DNA of 64,000 bases from Brevibacillus_H sp041920465 (lineage in GTDB: Bacteria; Bacillota; Bacilli; Brevibacillales; Brevibacillaceae), in assembly GCA_041920465.1 (NCBI GenBank), contig JBHGXW010000034.1, forward strand, positions 62,001 through 126,000. The letters are read 5' to 3'. Positions 1 through 7,653 of this stretch are shown here, piece by piece (the first letter of the stretch is position 1; every line of letters begins with the position of its first letter). The notes beneath the pieces were generated by a model, which was given only the letters and a program-made list of their open reading frames with translations, made no database searches and was not told where the DNA came from. The position numbers and the translations under genes are program-made.

Positions 1-713
1 AACTGCGCTTGTTTAATCTGCTCCTCCGTCTCGCTGTACAGCTTGGTCAACGTGGACGGATCCGTATATTTCTCCAACTCGTTACGTACCACCGGGTTTC
101 CCTCAAGGAACTGCAGGGCCAGCCAACGATTGGGAAGAGACTGATTTTTCGGCAGCAGATTGATCAGCTTCAAAATCGCCTTTTCCACCACGGGACCGTA
201 ATACAGAACGAGCGGCTTGCCCGCTGTTTCCGGTTGTCTGTATCTTGCCAGATGGGAGACAAGCTCGTCACTTCCTTGGCCGGTACGTGCAATAATCGGC
301 ACCAGCGTTACGCCGAGCAATTCAGAAAGTTTGAGATGGTCAACTTCAAGCCCGCGATTCCGGGCGACGTCCATCATATTTAATCCGATCAATACGGGTT
401 TGCCGTACTCCAGCAACTGTACAGTAAGATACAAGTTACGTTCAAGCTGAGACGCATCGACAATATTTAATATCACTTGAAAATCTTCCGTCAAAAGAAA
501 TCGGCTGGCCACTCCTTCATCACGGGAAAGTGGAGTAAGGGAGTAGATTCCCGGAAGATCGATGAGATGTCCCTGCTTGTTTTTAAGCATCCCAACTTTT
601 TTTTCTACCGTAACGCCGGCCCAGTTGCCGACGTACTCGTAAGAACCGGTCAAAGTATTGAATAGTGAGGTTTTACCGGTGTTGGGATTGCCCACAAGCG
701 CGATGTTCATCAT
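1..713 (-). CDS. feoB: Ferrous iron transporter FeoB, N-terminal part (runs off window)
   Basis: FeoB is the membrane Fe(II) permease with an N-terminal G-protein domain. Reading the minus strand from 713 gives about 237 residues of that domain: G1 P-loop GNPNTGKTS near residue 8, the switch stretch around YVGNWAGVTVEKK, G3 DLPG near residue 53, and LNMMD as the G4-like motif. The membrane part lies beyond the left edge. The start ATG (711-713) overlaps the feoA stop TGA (710-712), so the two are translationally coupled. A second in-frame ATG follows immediately (708-710). It shares the feoA promoter, which carries a Fur box and an Fnr-type site. Confidence 0.95.
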   Translation of the reverse strand, partial: MMNIALVGNPNTGKTSLFNTLTGSYEYVGNWAGVTVEKKVGMLKNKQGHLIDLPGIYSLTPLSRDEGVASRFLLTEDFQVILNIVDASQLERNLYLTVQLLEYGKPVLIGLNMMDVARNRGLEVDHLKLSELLGVTLVPIIARTGQGSDELVSHLARYRQPETAGKPLVLYYGPVVEKAILKLINLLPKNQSLPNRWLALQFLEGNPVVRNELEKYTDPSTLTKLYSETEEQIKQAQ

Positions 714-949
714 ACGGGCTGCACCTCAATCATGCTTGCCTCGCTGCGGCGAATGGCAATGTATTGCCCGTTTGCCTCAAGAGTAAGCGGGCCGCCGAAT
801 GGGCTCCTACGTTTCATGCAAATCTCTGAACCTTCCATGATCCCTAAATCGATCAGGCGGCGCAGAACGATCGCGCTTACTTTTGATATGCTGTGAATAC
901 ATACTTTGGTACCCGGGCGTATGTCTGCGAGAGTTGCAGTTGGTTTCAT
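710..949 (-). CDS. feoA: Ferrous iron transport protein FeoA
   Basis: A 79-residue SH3-like FeoA protein, the small cytoplasmic partner of FeoB. It has the family pattern: hydrophobic start, VLRRLIDLGIMEGSEI in the middle (the usual RL.dLG...G), then PFGGPL and IAIRRSEASMIEV at the end. Length is normal for the family. The start at 949 is preceded by GGAGG on the minus strand. It is the first gene of feoAB, divergent from the hemerythrin gene at 1183; the 233 bp between them hold one Fur-like and two Fnr-like sites. Confidence 0.93.
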   Translation of the reverse strand: MKPTATLADIRPGTKVCIHSISKVSAIVLRRLIDLGIMEGSEICMKRRSPFGGPLTLEANGQYIAIRRSEASMIEVQPV

Positions 950-967
950 AGTTGCCTCCAGATGAAG

Positions 968-990
968 AAAATGATAATCTTTATCATTTT
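968..990 (-). promoter_or_regulatory. Fur box upstream of feoA
   Basis: A perfect inverted repeat AAAATGATAA-N3-TTATCATTTT. Its core TGATAAT-C-TTTATCA (972-986) matches the 7-1-7 Fur consensus with one mismatch. It lies about 20 bp upstream of feoA, just downstream of the predicted feoA transcription start near 994. Iron-loaded Fur would therefore block transcription. Confidence 0.85.
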
Positions 991-1000
991 TACACTAAAT

Positions 1001-1043
1001 ACTATAACATGGCTTTCTGATGAAAAATGTGACATATTTCATA
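1001..1043 (-). promoter_or_regulatory. Predicted Fnr-activated promoter of feoAB
   Basis: The site TGTGACATATTTCATA (1028-1043; one mismatch in the second half) is centred at 1035.5. On the minus strand a -10-like TATAGT covers 1006-1001, starting 29.5 bp from that centre, the same distance as the other Fnr-type promoters here. The predicted start is near 994. A Fur box directly downstream suggests activation without oxygen and repression with iron. Confidence 0.6.
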
Positions 1044-1105
1044 CAAATAAACTCTTTTTTGAGGCAAGAAGACGGTGTGACAATTGCCACTGATTTTTTG
1101 CAAAA

Positions 1106-1147
1106 TGTGATGAGATTAACAGACCATGCGCTGGAAAACAATATACT
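1106..1147 (+). promoter_or_regulatory. Predicted Fnr-activated promoter of the hemerythrin gene
   Basis: TGTGATGAGATTAACA (1106-1121) is an Fnr-type site with one half-site mismatch, centred at 1113.5. A -10-like TATACT follows at 1142-1147, 28.5 bp from the centre, so the start would be near 1154, about 29 bp before the ATG at 1183. Confidence 0.65.
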
Positions 1148-1182
1148 GTTGGGTAGATGAATCAAAAAGGAGGCCTTTTGCA

Positions 1183-1719
1183 ATGAATTTCGGATGTGGA
1201 ATGGGAACAGCCAATAACATGCCTTTAAGTCCGGCTTTAGCCCGGCTCAAAGAAGAACATATTCCGTTGCGTGCCCAAATGGATGAATTCTACATGCTCG
1301 CGAAAGATATTGGTGCAGATGACAGTGTGGACAATTGGGCAGATGCACTTCGCAACTTGCAAGAGAAAGCAGTTTCTTTCATGAATGAATTGGATCCGCA
1401 CTCCATCCGCGAAGAGGACGTGCTTTTCCCGATGATGGCCAAATATATCGGTCGTGAAATGGGCCCAATCGCCGTAATGGAATACGAGCATGATCAAGCC
1501 AAGAAAAACCTGAAACAGTTTACGGAGAAGATGGATCAAATTCAAGGGACCGTAGGCAAAGAGGAGGCAAAGGGAATTGCCGCACACCTGATGAACGCCT
1601 ATGTGATCTTGACGGAGCATTTTATGAAAGAAGAAAACGTGTTGTTCCCAATGGCGCAACAAATGTTAACCGAGGAAGAAAAAGAAGAGCTTGTTCGAAA
1701 ATTTAATGAGATTGCCTAG
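1183..1719 (+). CDS. Hemerythrin HHE-domain protein
   Basis: A 178-residue four-helix HHE protein expected to bind a di-iron centre (O2, NO or iron handling). Visible ligand motifs are EEHIPLR, DPHSIREEDVLFP, EYEHDQ and LTEHFMKEENVLFP, an arrangement with paired H..E motifs typical of the family. ATG 1183 is chosen because AAAGGAGG lies about 10 bp upstream; an in-frame ATG at 1126 lacks a ribosome site and would sit upstream of the predicted -10. A second HHE protein occurs at 36714, also behind an Fnr-type site. A role in nitrosative stress or in iron-sulfur repair is inference from this context. Confidence 0.88.
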   Translation: MNFGCGMGTANNMPLSPALARLKEEHIPLRAQMDEFYMLAKDIGADDSVDNWADALRNLQEKAVSFMNELDPHSIREEDVLFPMMAKYIGREMGPIAVMEYEHDQAKKNLKQFTEKMDQIQGTVGKEEAKGIAAHLMNAYVILTEHFMKEENVLFPMAQQMLTEEEKEELVRKFNEIA

Positions 1720-1738
1720 GTAAATAGTTGAAAAAAGC

Positions 1739-1775
1739 TGCGCTACCTGATTTGATTCGGGTAGCGCTGTTTACT
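1739..1775 (+). terminator. Terminator after the hemerythrin gene
   Basis: An 8 bp stem GCGCTACC / GGTAGCGC (1740-1747, 1760-1767) with a 12 nt loop, followed by TGTTTACTT. The T-run is short, so strength is uncertain. Confidence 0.55.
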
Positions 1776-1785
1776 TACTAGATAA

Positions 1786-1827
1786 GAAAGTTTAATCACA
1801 TTAAATTATTAAAGTGGTTAAACTTTC
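1786..1827. repeat. Long imperfect palindrome (42 bp)
   Basis: The 14 bp arms GAAAGTTTAATCAC (1786-1799) and GTGGTTAAACTTTC (1814-1827) are complementary except for one G-T pair. The 14 bp AT-rich centre is itself nearly symmetric. There is no T-run, so an operator is more likely than a terminator. It stands directly before the candidate structured RNA. Confidence 0.6.
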
Positions 1828-2090
1828 TTTCCAATCGCGCAGCCAGTGGGAAAAACGATTGTCCATTTCGCAGCGACTTTTACAGCGCAAGCCCAGGCTT
1901 TGGATCCCGCCCGGCGCCACGTAAGTAATAGCCGGGTGGGTTAAAATCGTCAGGAGAAAAAGTGGTCAAGCAGCAAAACGAGGGCCAAGGCTACGGTTTT
2001 GACCACTTCCGGACGATGAGAGAAGCCGGACTTTAACGCAACTGCGCAAGCTGTAACGGGAGGCACGAAAGGACAACGTTTTTCTTGGCA
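1828..2090 (+). ncRNA. Candidate structured leader RNA (unassigned)
   Basis: The gap before the LpdD-like gene can be folded by eye into a closed multi-branch structure. A closing stem pairs TTACAGC (1880-1886) with GCTGTAA (2050-2056). One arm is CCCGCCCGGC (1906-1915) with GCCGGGTGGG (1931-1940). A second arm pairs ATCGTC (1946-1951) with GACGAT (2012-2017), enclosing AAGTGGTCAA (1960-1969) with TTGACCACTT (1999-2008). A 5' hairpin pairs CAATCG (1832-1837) with CGATTG (1856-1861). Single-stranded candidates AGGAGAAA and CGAAAGG are purine rich. I could not match it to cobalamin, Moco, TPP, SAM, lysine, c-di-GMP, T-box, glmS, 6S or RNase P patterns. Confidence 0.4.
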
Positions 2091-2144
2091 ATTCATTATG
2101 TATGAGTTTTTGGATATTCATATCAATCAGGGAGGCTGTCAAAA

Positions 2145-2483
2145 ATGAAGCAATATCCATTTGGGATCAAAGTGCAAACCTATCGATTGGGAGAAGATTA
2201 TGTTTTTCATATAACAGGCGGACAGGCTCATATCGGCGCGGTAGCCACCGCCTATCCGGCAAATGGGACCATACAGGTTGACTTGATTACGGTTCCGGGA
2301 CACCGGGAAGACGAGCTGGCGGTTAAATGTGCGCGGTTAGCATGTGAAAAATATAACAAAACTGTGACGGTTGTGGCCGGAATTCATATCGACCAGGCAA
2401 CCAAGGAAGACATCAAAACCGCGGTACAATCGGTTCGAGAGGCAATGCAAGAGGTGTTAAACAGAAATTTTGACGCAGTTTGA
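2145..2483 (+). CDS. LpdD-like (prenylated-flavin chaperone type) small protein
   Basis: A 112-residue cytoplasmic protein. The pattern HITGGQAHIGAVATA near residues 22-36, then VPGHREDELA and VVAGIHIDQATKEDI, resembles the LpdD-like family of small proteins associated with UbiD-type decarboxylases. I recognise the pattern rather than a close homolog. No ubiD or ubiX lies nearby, so a chaperone role here is unproven. GGGAGG precedes the ATG. The gene follows the candidate structured RNA and ends 90 bp before nosC, which has its own predicted promoter. Confidence 0.5.
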   Translation: MKQYPFGIKVQTYRLGEDYVFHITGGQAHIGAVATAYPANGTIQVDLITVPGHREDELAVKCARLACEKYNKTVTVVAGIHIDQATKEDIKTAVQSVREAMQEVLNRNFDAV

Positions 2484-2496
2484 CAAAATTGTGAAG

Positions 2497-2539
2497 TGTG
2501 ACCACCCGCACATGAGGATCAAGAGCAACATTTTATAGT
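2497..2539 (+). promoter_or_regulatory. Predicted Fnr-activated promoter of the nos operon
   Basis: TGTGACCACCCGCACA (2497-2512, one mismatch to TGTGA-N6-TCACA) is centred at 2504.5. A -10-like TATAGT sits at 2534-2539, 29.5 bp from the centre; the start would be near 2546 and nosC begins at 2573. Confidence 0.7.
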
Positions 2540-2572
2540 TATTCTTGAAGTAAGAATGAAGGGAGGTTTAGT

Positions 2573-3022
2573 ATGAGTAAAAATTTTTTGATCTTTATCT
2601 TATGCTTCATTATCGCTTTTGCCGGCGGATATGTATTCTATCAATCGAAACAACCTAAGGATGTGGCTGGTGAAACAACAAATGCAGCCGCACCGGCTCC
2701 AGCGGATAGCGGCAAGGCGGAAGCTCCAGCCCAAAATACGGCTCCAGCCGCTGCGACAGCTCCTGAAGGGGAGATCTTCACAAAAAGAGGTTGTGTCGCT
2801 TGTCACTCAGTCTCCGCTCTTAATGTAAAAGGCGGAGCAGTAGGCCCTGACCTTTCCCAAGCGTATGTGAACGTCAAAGATAAGCACGGGGTGCCGGTTG
2901 AGGAGTTCCTCAAGAAACCTACTTCGGCTGTAATGTCGGGTGTACTCGGAAAAAACCCGTTAACAGACGAGGAAAGAGAAGCAGTTTTAAAAGCATTAAA
3001 ACTTGCATCTGAAAAGAAATAA
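2573..3022 (+). CDS. nosC: Membrane-anchored cytochrome c NosC
   Basis: A 149-residue single-heme c-type cytochrome, likely electron donor to nitrous oxide reductase outside the membrane. An N-terminal hydrophobic anchor (about residues 4-23) is followed by an Ala/Pro-rich linker (about 35-66) and the heme site CVACH near residue 75. A Met-containing stretch SAVMSGVLG may give the distal ligand. It is the first gene of the nos operon, 37 bp before nosZ. A membrane cytochrome as first nos gene is known from Gram-positive denitrifiers. GGGAGG precedes the ATG. Confidence 0.85.
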   Translation: MSKNFLIFILCFIIAFAGGYVFYQSKQPKDVAGETTNAAAPAPADSGKAEAPAQNTAPAAATAPEGEIFTKRGCVACHSVSALNVKGGAVGPDLSQAYVNVKDKHGVPVEEFLKKPTSAVMSGVLGKNPLTDEEREAVLKALKLASEKK

Positions 3023-3059
3023 TAATCCCTTATTGATGAATTTTTGAGGAGGATTCTTC

Positions 3060-4931
3060 ATGAAGAAGATTGTTCCAATCGTCTCCGGCGTATTGACGGG
3101 GTTCCTCGCAGCAACCGTATTTTTTGCAGACTTTACATCCGTAGGGCCGAAAACTACGGCAGACAACACAAAAGCGAAATCCAACGCGGAGAAAGTATAT
3201 GTTCCATTTGGTAAAAAGGATGAATACTACTTGTTCGCGTCTGGCGGTCACTCCGGACAACTCTTCATCTACGGCGTGCCATCCTTGCGTCATATCCGTA
3301 CCATCCCGGTATTCAGCCAGGATTCCGCTACCGGTTATGGTTGGGATAAGGAATCCAAAGAAATGATGGGAGGTTACACGTGGGGTGACCTGCATCATCC
3401 GGCATTCTCTGAGACAAACGGTGAATATGACGGTAAATATGTTTTTGCCACCGATGTAGCCAACAACCGTGCAGCGGTTCTCGATCTGAAAACCTTCACC
3501 ACCAAAGACATTCTCAAAGTGCCGAACTCAGGCGGTCCTCACTGCGCGGCGTTCGTAACAGAGAATACGGAATACTTATTCTTGCCAACTCGTTTTGCCG
3601 TCCCGTTCGGACATAAATTTGCATCGTTGGATAATATGAAAACAGATTTCAAAGGCGTTATGTCAGCAGTAACACTTGATGAGAAAACCATGAAACTCAA
3701 GTTGGCCTATCAAGTAGCACTTCCGCCATGGTCTTATGACTTGTCTGACGCAGGTAAGAAAATTTCCAAAGACTGGGCCGTTTTGACTACCTATAACACC
3801 GAAGAAGCGACAACCGATCTAGAGATTAACGCGTCTCAAGCTGACCGTGACTACATTGTCCTCTTTAACTGGAAAGAGCTTGAACAAAAAATCAAAGACG
3901 GTCAATACGACATGGTTAACGGCGTGAAGATGATCGACCCGGCGAAACATAAAGGCTCCATCTATCTCGTTCCGGTCGCCAAATCTCCGCACGGTGTTGA
4001 CGTAACTCCGGATGGTAAGCGCTTTATCGCTTCCGGTAAATTGGCACCGGCGATGACTGTCTTCTCCTTTGAAAAAGCGTTTGACGCGATTAAGAACAAG
4101 AAGTTCGACGGAGAAAAATACGGTATTCCGGTACTTGATTACAAATCTGTCATGGAACGCGAAGTGAACCCGGATAACGCACTCGGACCACTTCATACCC
4201 AGTTTGACGACAAAGGCTTTGCTTACACAACCATGTTCATTTCCTCTGAAATTGTGAAATGGAACGTGGATACAGGTGAAACAATTGACCGTGTACCTGT
4301 TCAATACTCTCCTGGCCACTCCGCAGCAGCTGAGGGTGACAGCGCAAGCCCGGACGGTCATTACCTTGTTTCTCTCAACAAAATTGCCAAAGACAGCTAT
4401 CTGTCTGTAGGTCCTTCTCACCCAGAGTCCATGCAGTTGATCGACTTGTCCGGTCCGAAGATGGAAATCATCCAGTCTGCACCGGTTAACCCGGAACCGC
4501 ACTATGCGCAGATGATCAAAGCTGACAAGATCAAAACGATCAATGTTTATCCAAAAGATGAAAAACGTCCGTACTCCGTATGGAAGAAAGAGGACGCCCG
4601 CATCGAACGCAAAGGCAATGAAGTACACGTTTACGGTATCGCGATGCGCTCCAAATTCGTCTTCGATGCAAAAGCGCAGCGTAAAGACGTAATCCAGGTA
4701 AAACAAGGGGATCACGTATTTGTCCACTTGACAAACATTGATCTGGACGAAGACATCACCCACGGTTTCGGTATCAACGAATACAACGAGAACATGGAGA
4801 TTCAACCGGGTGAAACCAAAACGATGGAATTCATCGCAGACAAAGCAGGTACGTACCCTCTCTATTGTACAAACTTCTGCTCTGCGCTGCATCAGGAAAT
4901 GTCCGGATACCTTCTGGTAGAACCGAAGTAA
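3060..4931 (+). CDS. nosZ: Nitrous oxide reductase NosZ, clade II
   Basis: A 623-residue copper enzyme that reduces N2O to N2 outside the cytoplasmic membrane. The N-terminus (about 1-27) is a Sec-type hydrophobic signal with no twin-arginine motif, a mark of clade II. Beta-propeller histidine motifs such as GDLHHPAF and GGPHCAAF supply CuZ ligands. The C-terminal cupredoxin domain carries the CuA site C603-x3-C607-x3-H611-x2-M614. The operon with nosC, a nosB-like gene and nosDYF supports clade II. AGGAGG precedes the ATG. Confidence 0.97.
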   Translation: MKKIVPIVSGVLTGFLAATVFFADFTSVGPKTTADNTKAKSNAEKVYVPFGKKDEYYLFASGGHSGQLFIYGVPSLRHIRTIPVFSQDSATGYGWDKESKEMMGGYTWGDLHHPAFSETNGEYDGKYVFATDVANNRAAVLDLKTFTTKDILKVPNSGGPHCAAFVTENTEYLFLPTRFAVPFGHKFASLDNMKTDFKGVMSAVTLDEKTMKLKLAYQVALPPWSYDLSDAGKKISKDWAVLTTYNTEEATTDLEINASQADRDYIVLFNWKELEQKIKDGQYDMVNGVKMIDPAKHKGSIYLVPVAKSPHGVDVTPDGKRFIASGKLAPAMTVFSFEKAFDAIKNKKFDGEKYGIPVLDYKSVMEREVNPDNALGPLHTQFDDKGFAYTTMFISSEIVKWNVDTGETIDRVPVQYSPGHSAAAEGDSASPDGHYLVSLNKIAKDSYLSVGPSHPESMQLIDLSGPKMEIIQSAPVNPEPHYAQMIKADKIKTINVYPKDEKRPYSVWKKEDARIERKGNEVHVYGIAMRSKFVFDAKAQRKDVIQVKQGDHVFVHLTNIDLDEDITHGFGINEYNENMEIQPGETKTMEFIADKAGTYPLYCTNFCSALHQEMSGYLLVEPK

Positions 4932-4943
4932 GCATTTGAAAGG

Positions 4944-4975
4944 GTATCGTCTCGATACCCTTTCCACTCTTTTCA
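4944..4975 (+). terminator. Weak hairpin after nosZ
   Basis: GGGTATCG / CGATACCC (4942-4949, 4954-4961) gives a strong stem followed by TTTCCACTCTTTTC. This may partly terminate or stabilise the abundant nosZ message ahead of the accessory genes. Confidence 0.5.
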
Positions 4976-4985
4976 TTGGAGATGA

Positions 4986-5555
4986 ATGGGGATGAACAAG
5001 AAAATATCTGCTTTATCCGTCATCGGCTTATGGATAGCGGCCGCTTTGCTTGTCGGATCGATTTTTTTACCATGGTGGGGAATGACTTTCTTTGCGCCCC
5101 AGTATCCGGAAGGGCTTAAGGTTATTGTGTATCCGACAAAGATGGATGGGCGGGTAGACATCATCAACGGGTTAAACCACTATATCGGAATGATGGAAAT
5201 AAGTGAAAAAAGCTTCTCAGAACTTCGATTTTTGCCTTATGTGATCGGCGGTTTTGCCGTCTTGACGCTAATCGTAGCCATTACACGAAAAAGAAGCTTG
5301 CTGTATGGTTTGGTTGGAATGTTTGCTATTGGCGGGATTTTGGGTTTGTATGATATTCACCGTTGGCTCACCAATTTCGGGACAAATCTGGATCCGAAAG
5401 CTCCGATTAAAATTGCTCCTTTCGTTCCACCGATGATTGGAACAAACAAAATCGCCAATTTTACCACTCACAGTTACTTTACCTATGGATCATTTTTCAT
5501 TGGTCTCGCGTTTTTACTCATGCTACTTCCACTTTGGAGGGACCGCAAACAATGA
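4986..5555 (+). CDS. NosB-like four-helix membrane protein
   Basis: A 189-residue membrane protein with about four hydrophobic segments (roughly 9-31, 77-96, 101-122 and 162-182) and an extracytoplasmic loop after the first. Its place between nosZ and nosD matches nosB of clade II nos clusters, a membrane protein of undefined role in N2O reduction. The assignment rests on position and topology more than on motifs. The start may be ATG 4986 or ATG 4992; GGAG at 4978-4981 suits the second slightly better. Its stop overlaps the nosD start (ATGA). Confidence 0.6.
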   Translation: MGMNKKISALSVIGLWIAAALLVGSIFLPWWGMTFFAPQYPEGLKVIVYPTKMDGRVDIINGLNHYIGMMEISEKSFSELRFLPYVIGGFAVLTLIVAITRKRSLLYGLVGMFAIGGILGLYDIHRWLTNFGTNLDPKAPIKIAPFVPPMIGTNKIANFTTHSYFTYGSFFIGLAFLLMLLPLWRDRKQ

Positions 5556-6862
5556 AATGGACAGCGGCTTTGTGGACAGGATTCCTTATTTGGCTGATTG
5601 GTTCAACGTTTGTATCGGCAGATAACTCCCTGCAGCAGCTCATCGATTCGACGCCGGAGAATGGGGTAATTACCCTGACAGACCAAGTGTATAAAGGCAA
5701 CCTTGTGATTACGAAGCCGCTTACGATCAAAGGTTCTGGCCAAAGCGTAATTGACGGGGATGGCAAGGGAAACGTAATTCTGATCAAAGCGCCACATGTT
5801 CACTTAGAAAATCTCATCATAAAACACAGCAGCATCAGTCTGAACTCTCAGGAAGAGTTCGCTGCCATCAAAGTGAATTCGGACGCCAACGTTTTGAAGG
5901 ACCTCGTGATATCCGACTCGTATCACGGAATTCACCTGCAATACTCCGATCACAATATCCTGCAGCACGTAACCGTGCACGGAATGGGAAATCATGAGAT
6001 AGCCGGTCAAGGCAACGGATTTCAATTGGACCATTCCAACGGCAATCAGCTCTTGGATAATCAGATTGATGAAACTCGCGACGGAATCTACTTTTATTAC
6101 TCGGAAAACAATCGTGTAGTGGGTAACGAAATTCGCAACACCCGTTACGGCTTACATTATATGTACTCGGACAACAACCAGTTTTACCGGAACCGGTTTC
6201 TCTTTAATACGGGCGGTGCAGCGATCATGCACTCGAAAAATCTCGTGCTGCAAGACAACGAGTTCTCGTTCCATGAGGGGACACGCTCGTTCGGAATGAT
6301 GCTGCAGGCGAGCGATGACAACCTGGTGAAACATAATCGTTTCTTCCAAAATCAGCGGGCACTCTATTTGGATATGTCGCTTAGAAACCGTTTTGAAGGA
6401 AATGAATTTGTGCGGAACCAGGTAGGGATCGAATTGTGGGCTAGTTCCACCGATCAAGTCTTTACCGAAAACAAATTTGAAGACAACATTTCTCCCGTTG
6501 CGACGGTGGGCGGGCACTCCTCCAATCAATGGGACGACAACGGCAAAGGGAATGACTGGGGAAGAGACTTCCCGCTGCTTGACGTCGATCAGGACGGGAT
6601 AGGCGACAACCCGGTTCGCTATCAATCATCGTTATATCAACTGCTGCAGGATAATGAACTTGTCTATCTGTTTTTAAACAGTCCGGCTATACACATTTAT
6701 GAAAAAATGAATCAAATCCTGAATAATACGGAAGTAATGTTTGAAGACCGTTACCCGCTTGTACGCCATCAAGAGAGGATTTCGTGGGGTTGGTTGGCCG
6801 GGTTGCTTCTCGCTCTGGCTTTTTCCTGGGGTTGTTGGCAGCAAAGGAGGAAGAAGATATGA
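5552..6862 (+). CDS. nosD: NosD, copper-site maturation protein
   Basis: A 436-residue extracytoplasmic right-handed beta-helix protein needed with NosFY to assemble the CuZ cluster. It has an N-terminal signal (about 1-24), many parallel repeat turns of the N-x-(I/V/F) type such as NNQFYRNRF and NNRVVGNEI, and a C-terminal membrane segment (about 410-428) ending RRKK. ATG 5552 is chosen because GGAGG lies at 5536-5540 and it overlaps the previous stop; an upstream in-frame codon would read through that ribosome site. Its stop overlaps the nosY start (ATGA). Confidence 0.93.
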   Translation: MKWTAALWTGFLIWLIGSTFVSADNSLQQLIDSTPENGVITLTDQVYKGNLVITKPLTIKGSGQSVIDGDGKGNVILIKAPHVHLENLIIKHSSISLNSQEEFAAIKVNSDANVLKDLVISDSYHGIHLQYSDHNILQHVTVHGMGNHEIAGQGNGFQLDHSNGNQLLDNQIDETRDGIYFYYSENNRVVGNEIRNTRYGLHYMYSDNNQFYRNRFLFNTGGAAIMHSKNLVLQDNEFSFHEGTRSFGMMLQASDDNLVKHNRFFQNQRALYLDMSLRNRFEGNEFVRNQVGIELWASSTDQVFTENKFEDNISPVATVGGHSSNQWDDNGKGNDWGRDFPLLDVDQDGIGDNPVRYQSSLYQLLQDNELVYLFLNSPAIHIYEKMNQILNNTEVMFEDRYPLVRHQERISWGWLAGLLLALAFSWGCWQQRRKKI

Positions 6863-7653
6863 CATACATCGAGAAAGAATGGAAAGAGCAATCAAAAGGA
6901 AAAGGCATCTGGTTATCACTTGGGATGGTTGTTCTGGTATCTTTTTTTATTTTGCTGCAATCCCGCACACTTCCAACGGAGGAAGGTTTCAAAGTATTCC
7001 TGATCTCGTTGTATGAGATGAATGTCTACCTGCTGCCGCTGTTAAGCATGTTTTTGGCATCTTTCGCAATCATGCAGGAACGGGAACAGAAAACCATGAC
7101 CATCCTTTTGACCAAAAGAGAGTCCTATTTCAGTTTTTACCTGAAAAAAAGCATAGCGATGCAAGCCATCTCGCTTGCCGTGTTTATTGGGTGGTACTTT
7201 CTCTTTGCCATTCCGATGAAGATCATGCTTTCCTTTGAGCTTGCAGGTTTTCTAGAATATTTGGCCGCCATCAGTGTTCTCTTGATTATTTTTAATCAGA
7301 TTGGGCTTTTATTGGGGAGCATTTGCAGCACACGTATGCAGTTGGTGGGTGCGAACATTTTTATCTGGTTTTTCTTCGTCTTTTTTATCGATGTGGCGTT
7401 TCTTTATTTCCTGCCGGCGGTGACGAACGATCATATTATCGGTTTTTCCATCCTGTTTTTCCTGCATCCGCTCCATACGATTCATTTCTATTTGGAGACA
7501 TCTCTCGGATTGTTCTCAACAGAACATATGTCCCGCATGATGGAAAAATTGGTTTGGATGTCGCCTGGCAAGTTTTTGATCGCTGATTTGCTGTTTTGGC
7601 CCGTTCTGGTTTTTGTCATCGGGATCTGGCTGCGTGTAAGGAGTGAGCGTTAA
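6859..7653 (+). CDS. nosY: NosY, ABC-type permease of the nos system
   Basis: A 264-residue integral membrane protein with about six hydrophobic helices, including a long one ending FILLQSR near residue 38 and a last one near 240-258. It forms the transporter core with NosF and works with NosD in copper-sulfur cluster assembly. ATG 6859 has AAAGGAGGAAG upstream and overlaps the nosD stop. Its final TAA shares one base with the nosF ATG, so translation is coupled. Confidence 0.9.
   Translation: MTYIEKEWKEQSKGKGIWLSLGMVVLVSFFILLQSRTLPTEEGFKVFLISLYEMNVYLLPLLSMFLASFAIMQEREQKTMTILLTKRESYFSFYLKKSIAMQAISLAVFIGWYFLFAIPMKIMLSFELAGFLEYLAAISVLLIIFNQIGLLLGSICSTRMQLVGANIFIWFFFVFFIDVAFLYFLPAVTNDHIIGFSILFFLHPLHTIHFYLETSLGLFSTEHMSRMMEKLVWMSPGKFLIADLLFWPVLVFVIGIWLRVRSER

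Noticed and set aside
1828..2090. Known riboswitch classes (cobalamin, Moco, TPP, SAM, c-di-GMP, T-box, lysine, glmS) or RNase P/6S RNA for the structured region
   Set aside because: None of their conserved core strings could be found in order on either strand; kept only as an unassigned candidate.
3819..4976. Long minus-strand reading (385 codons) opposite nosZ
   Set aside because: It is a shadow of the clear nosZ gene, with no ribosome site and no recognisable protein pattern.
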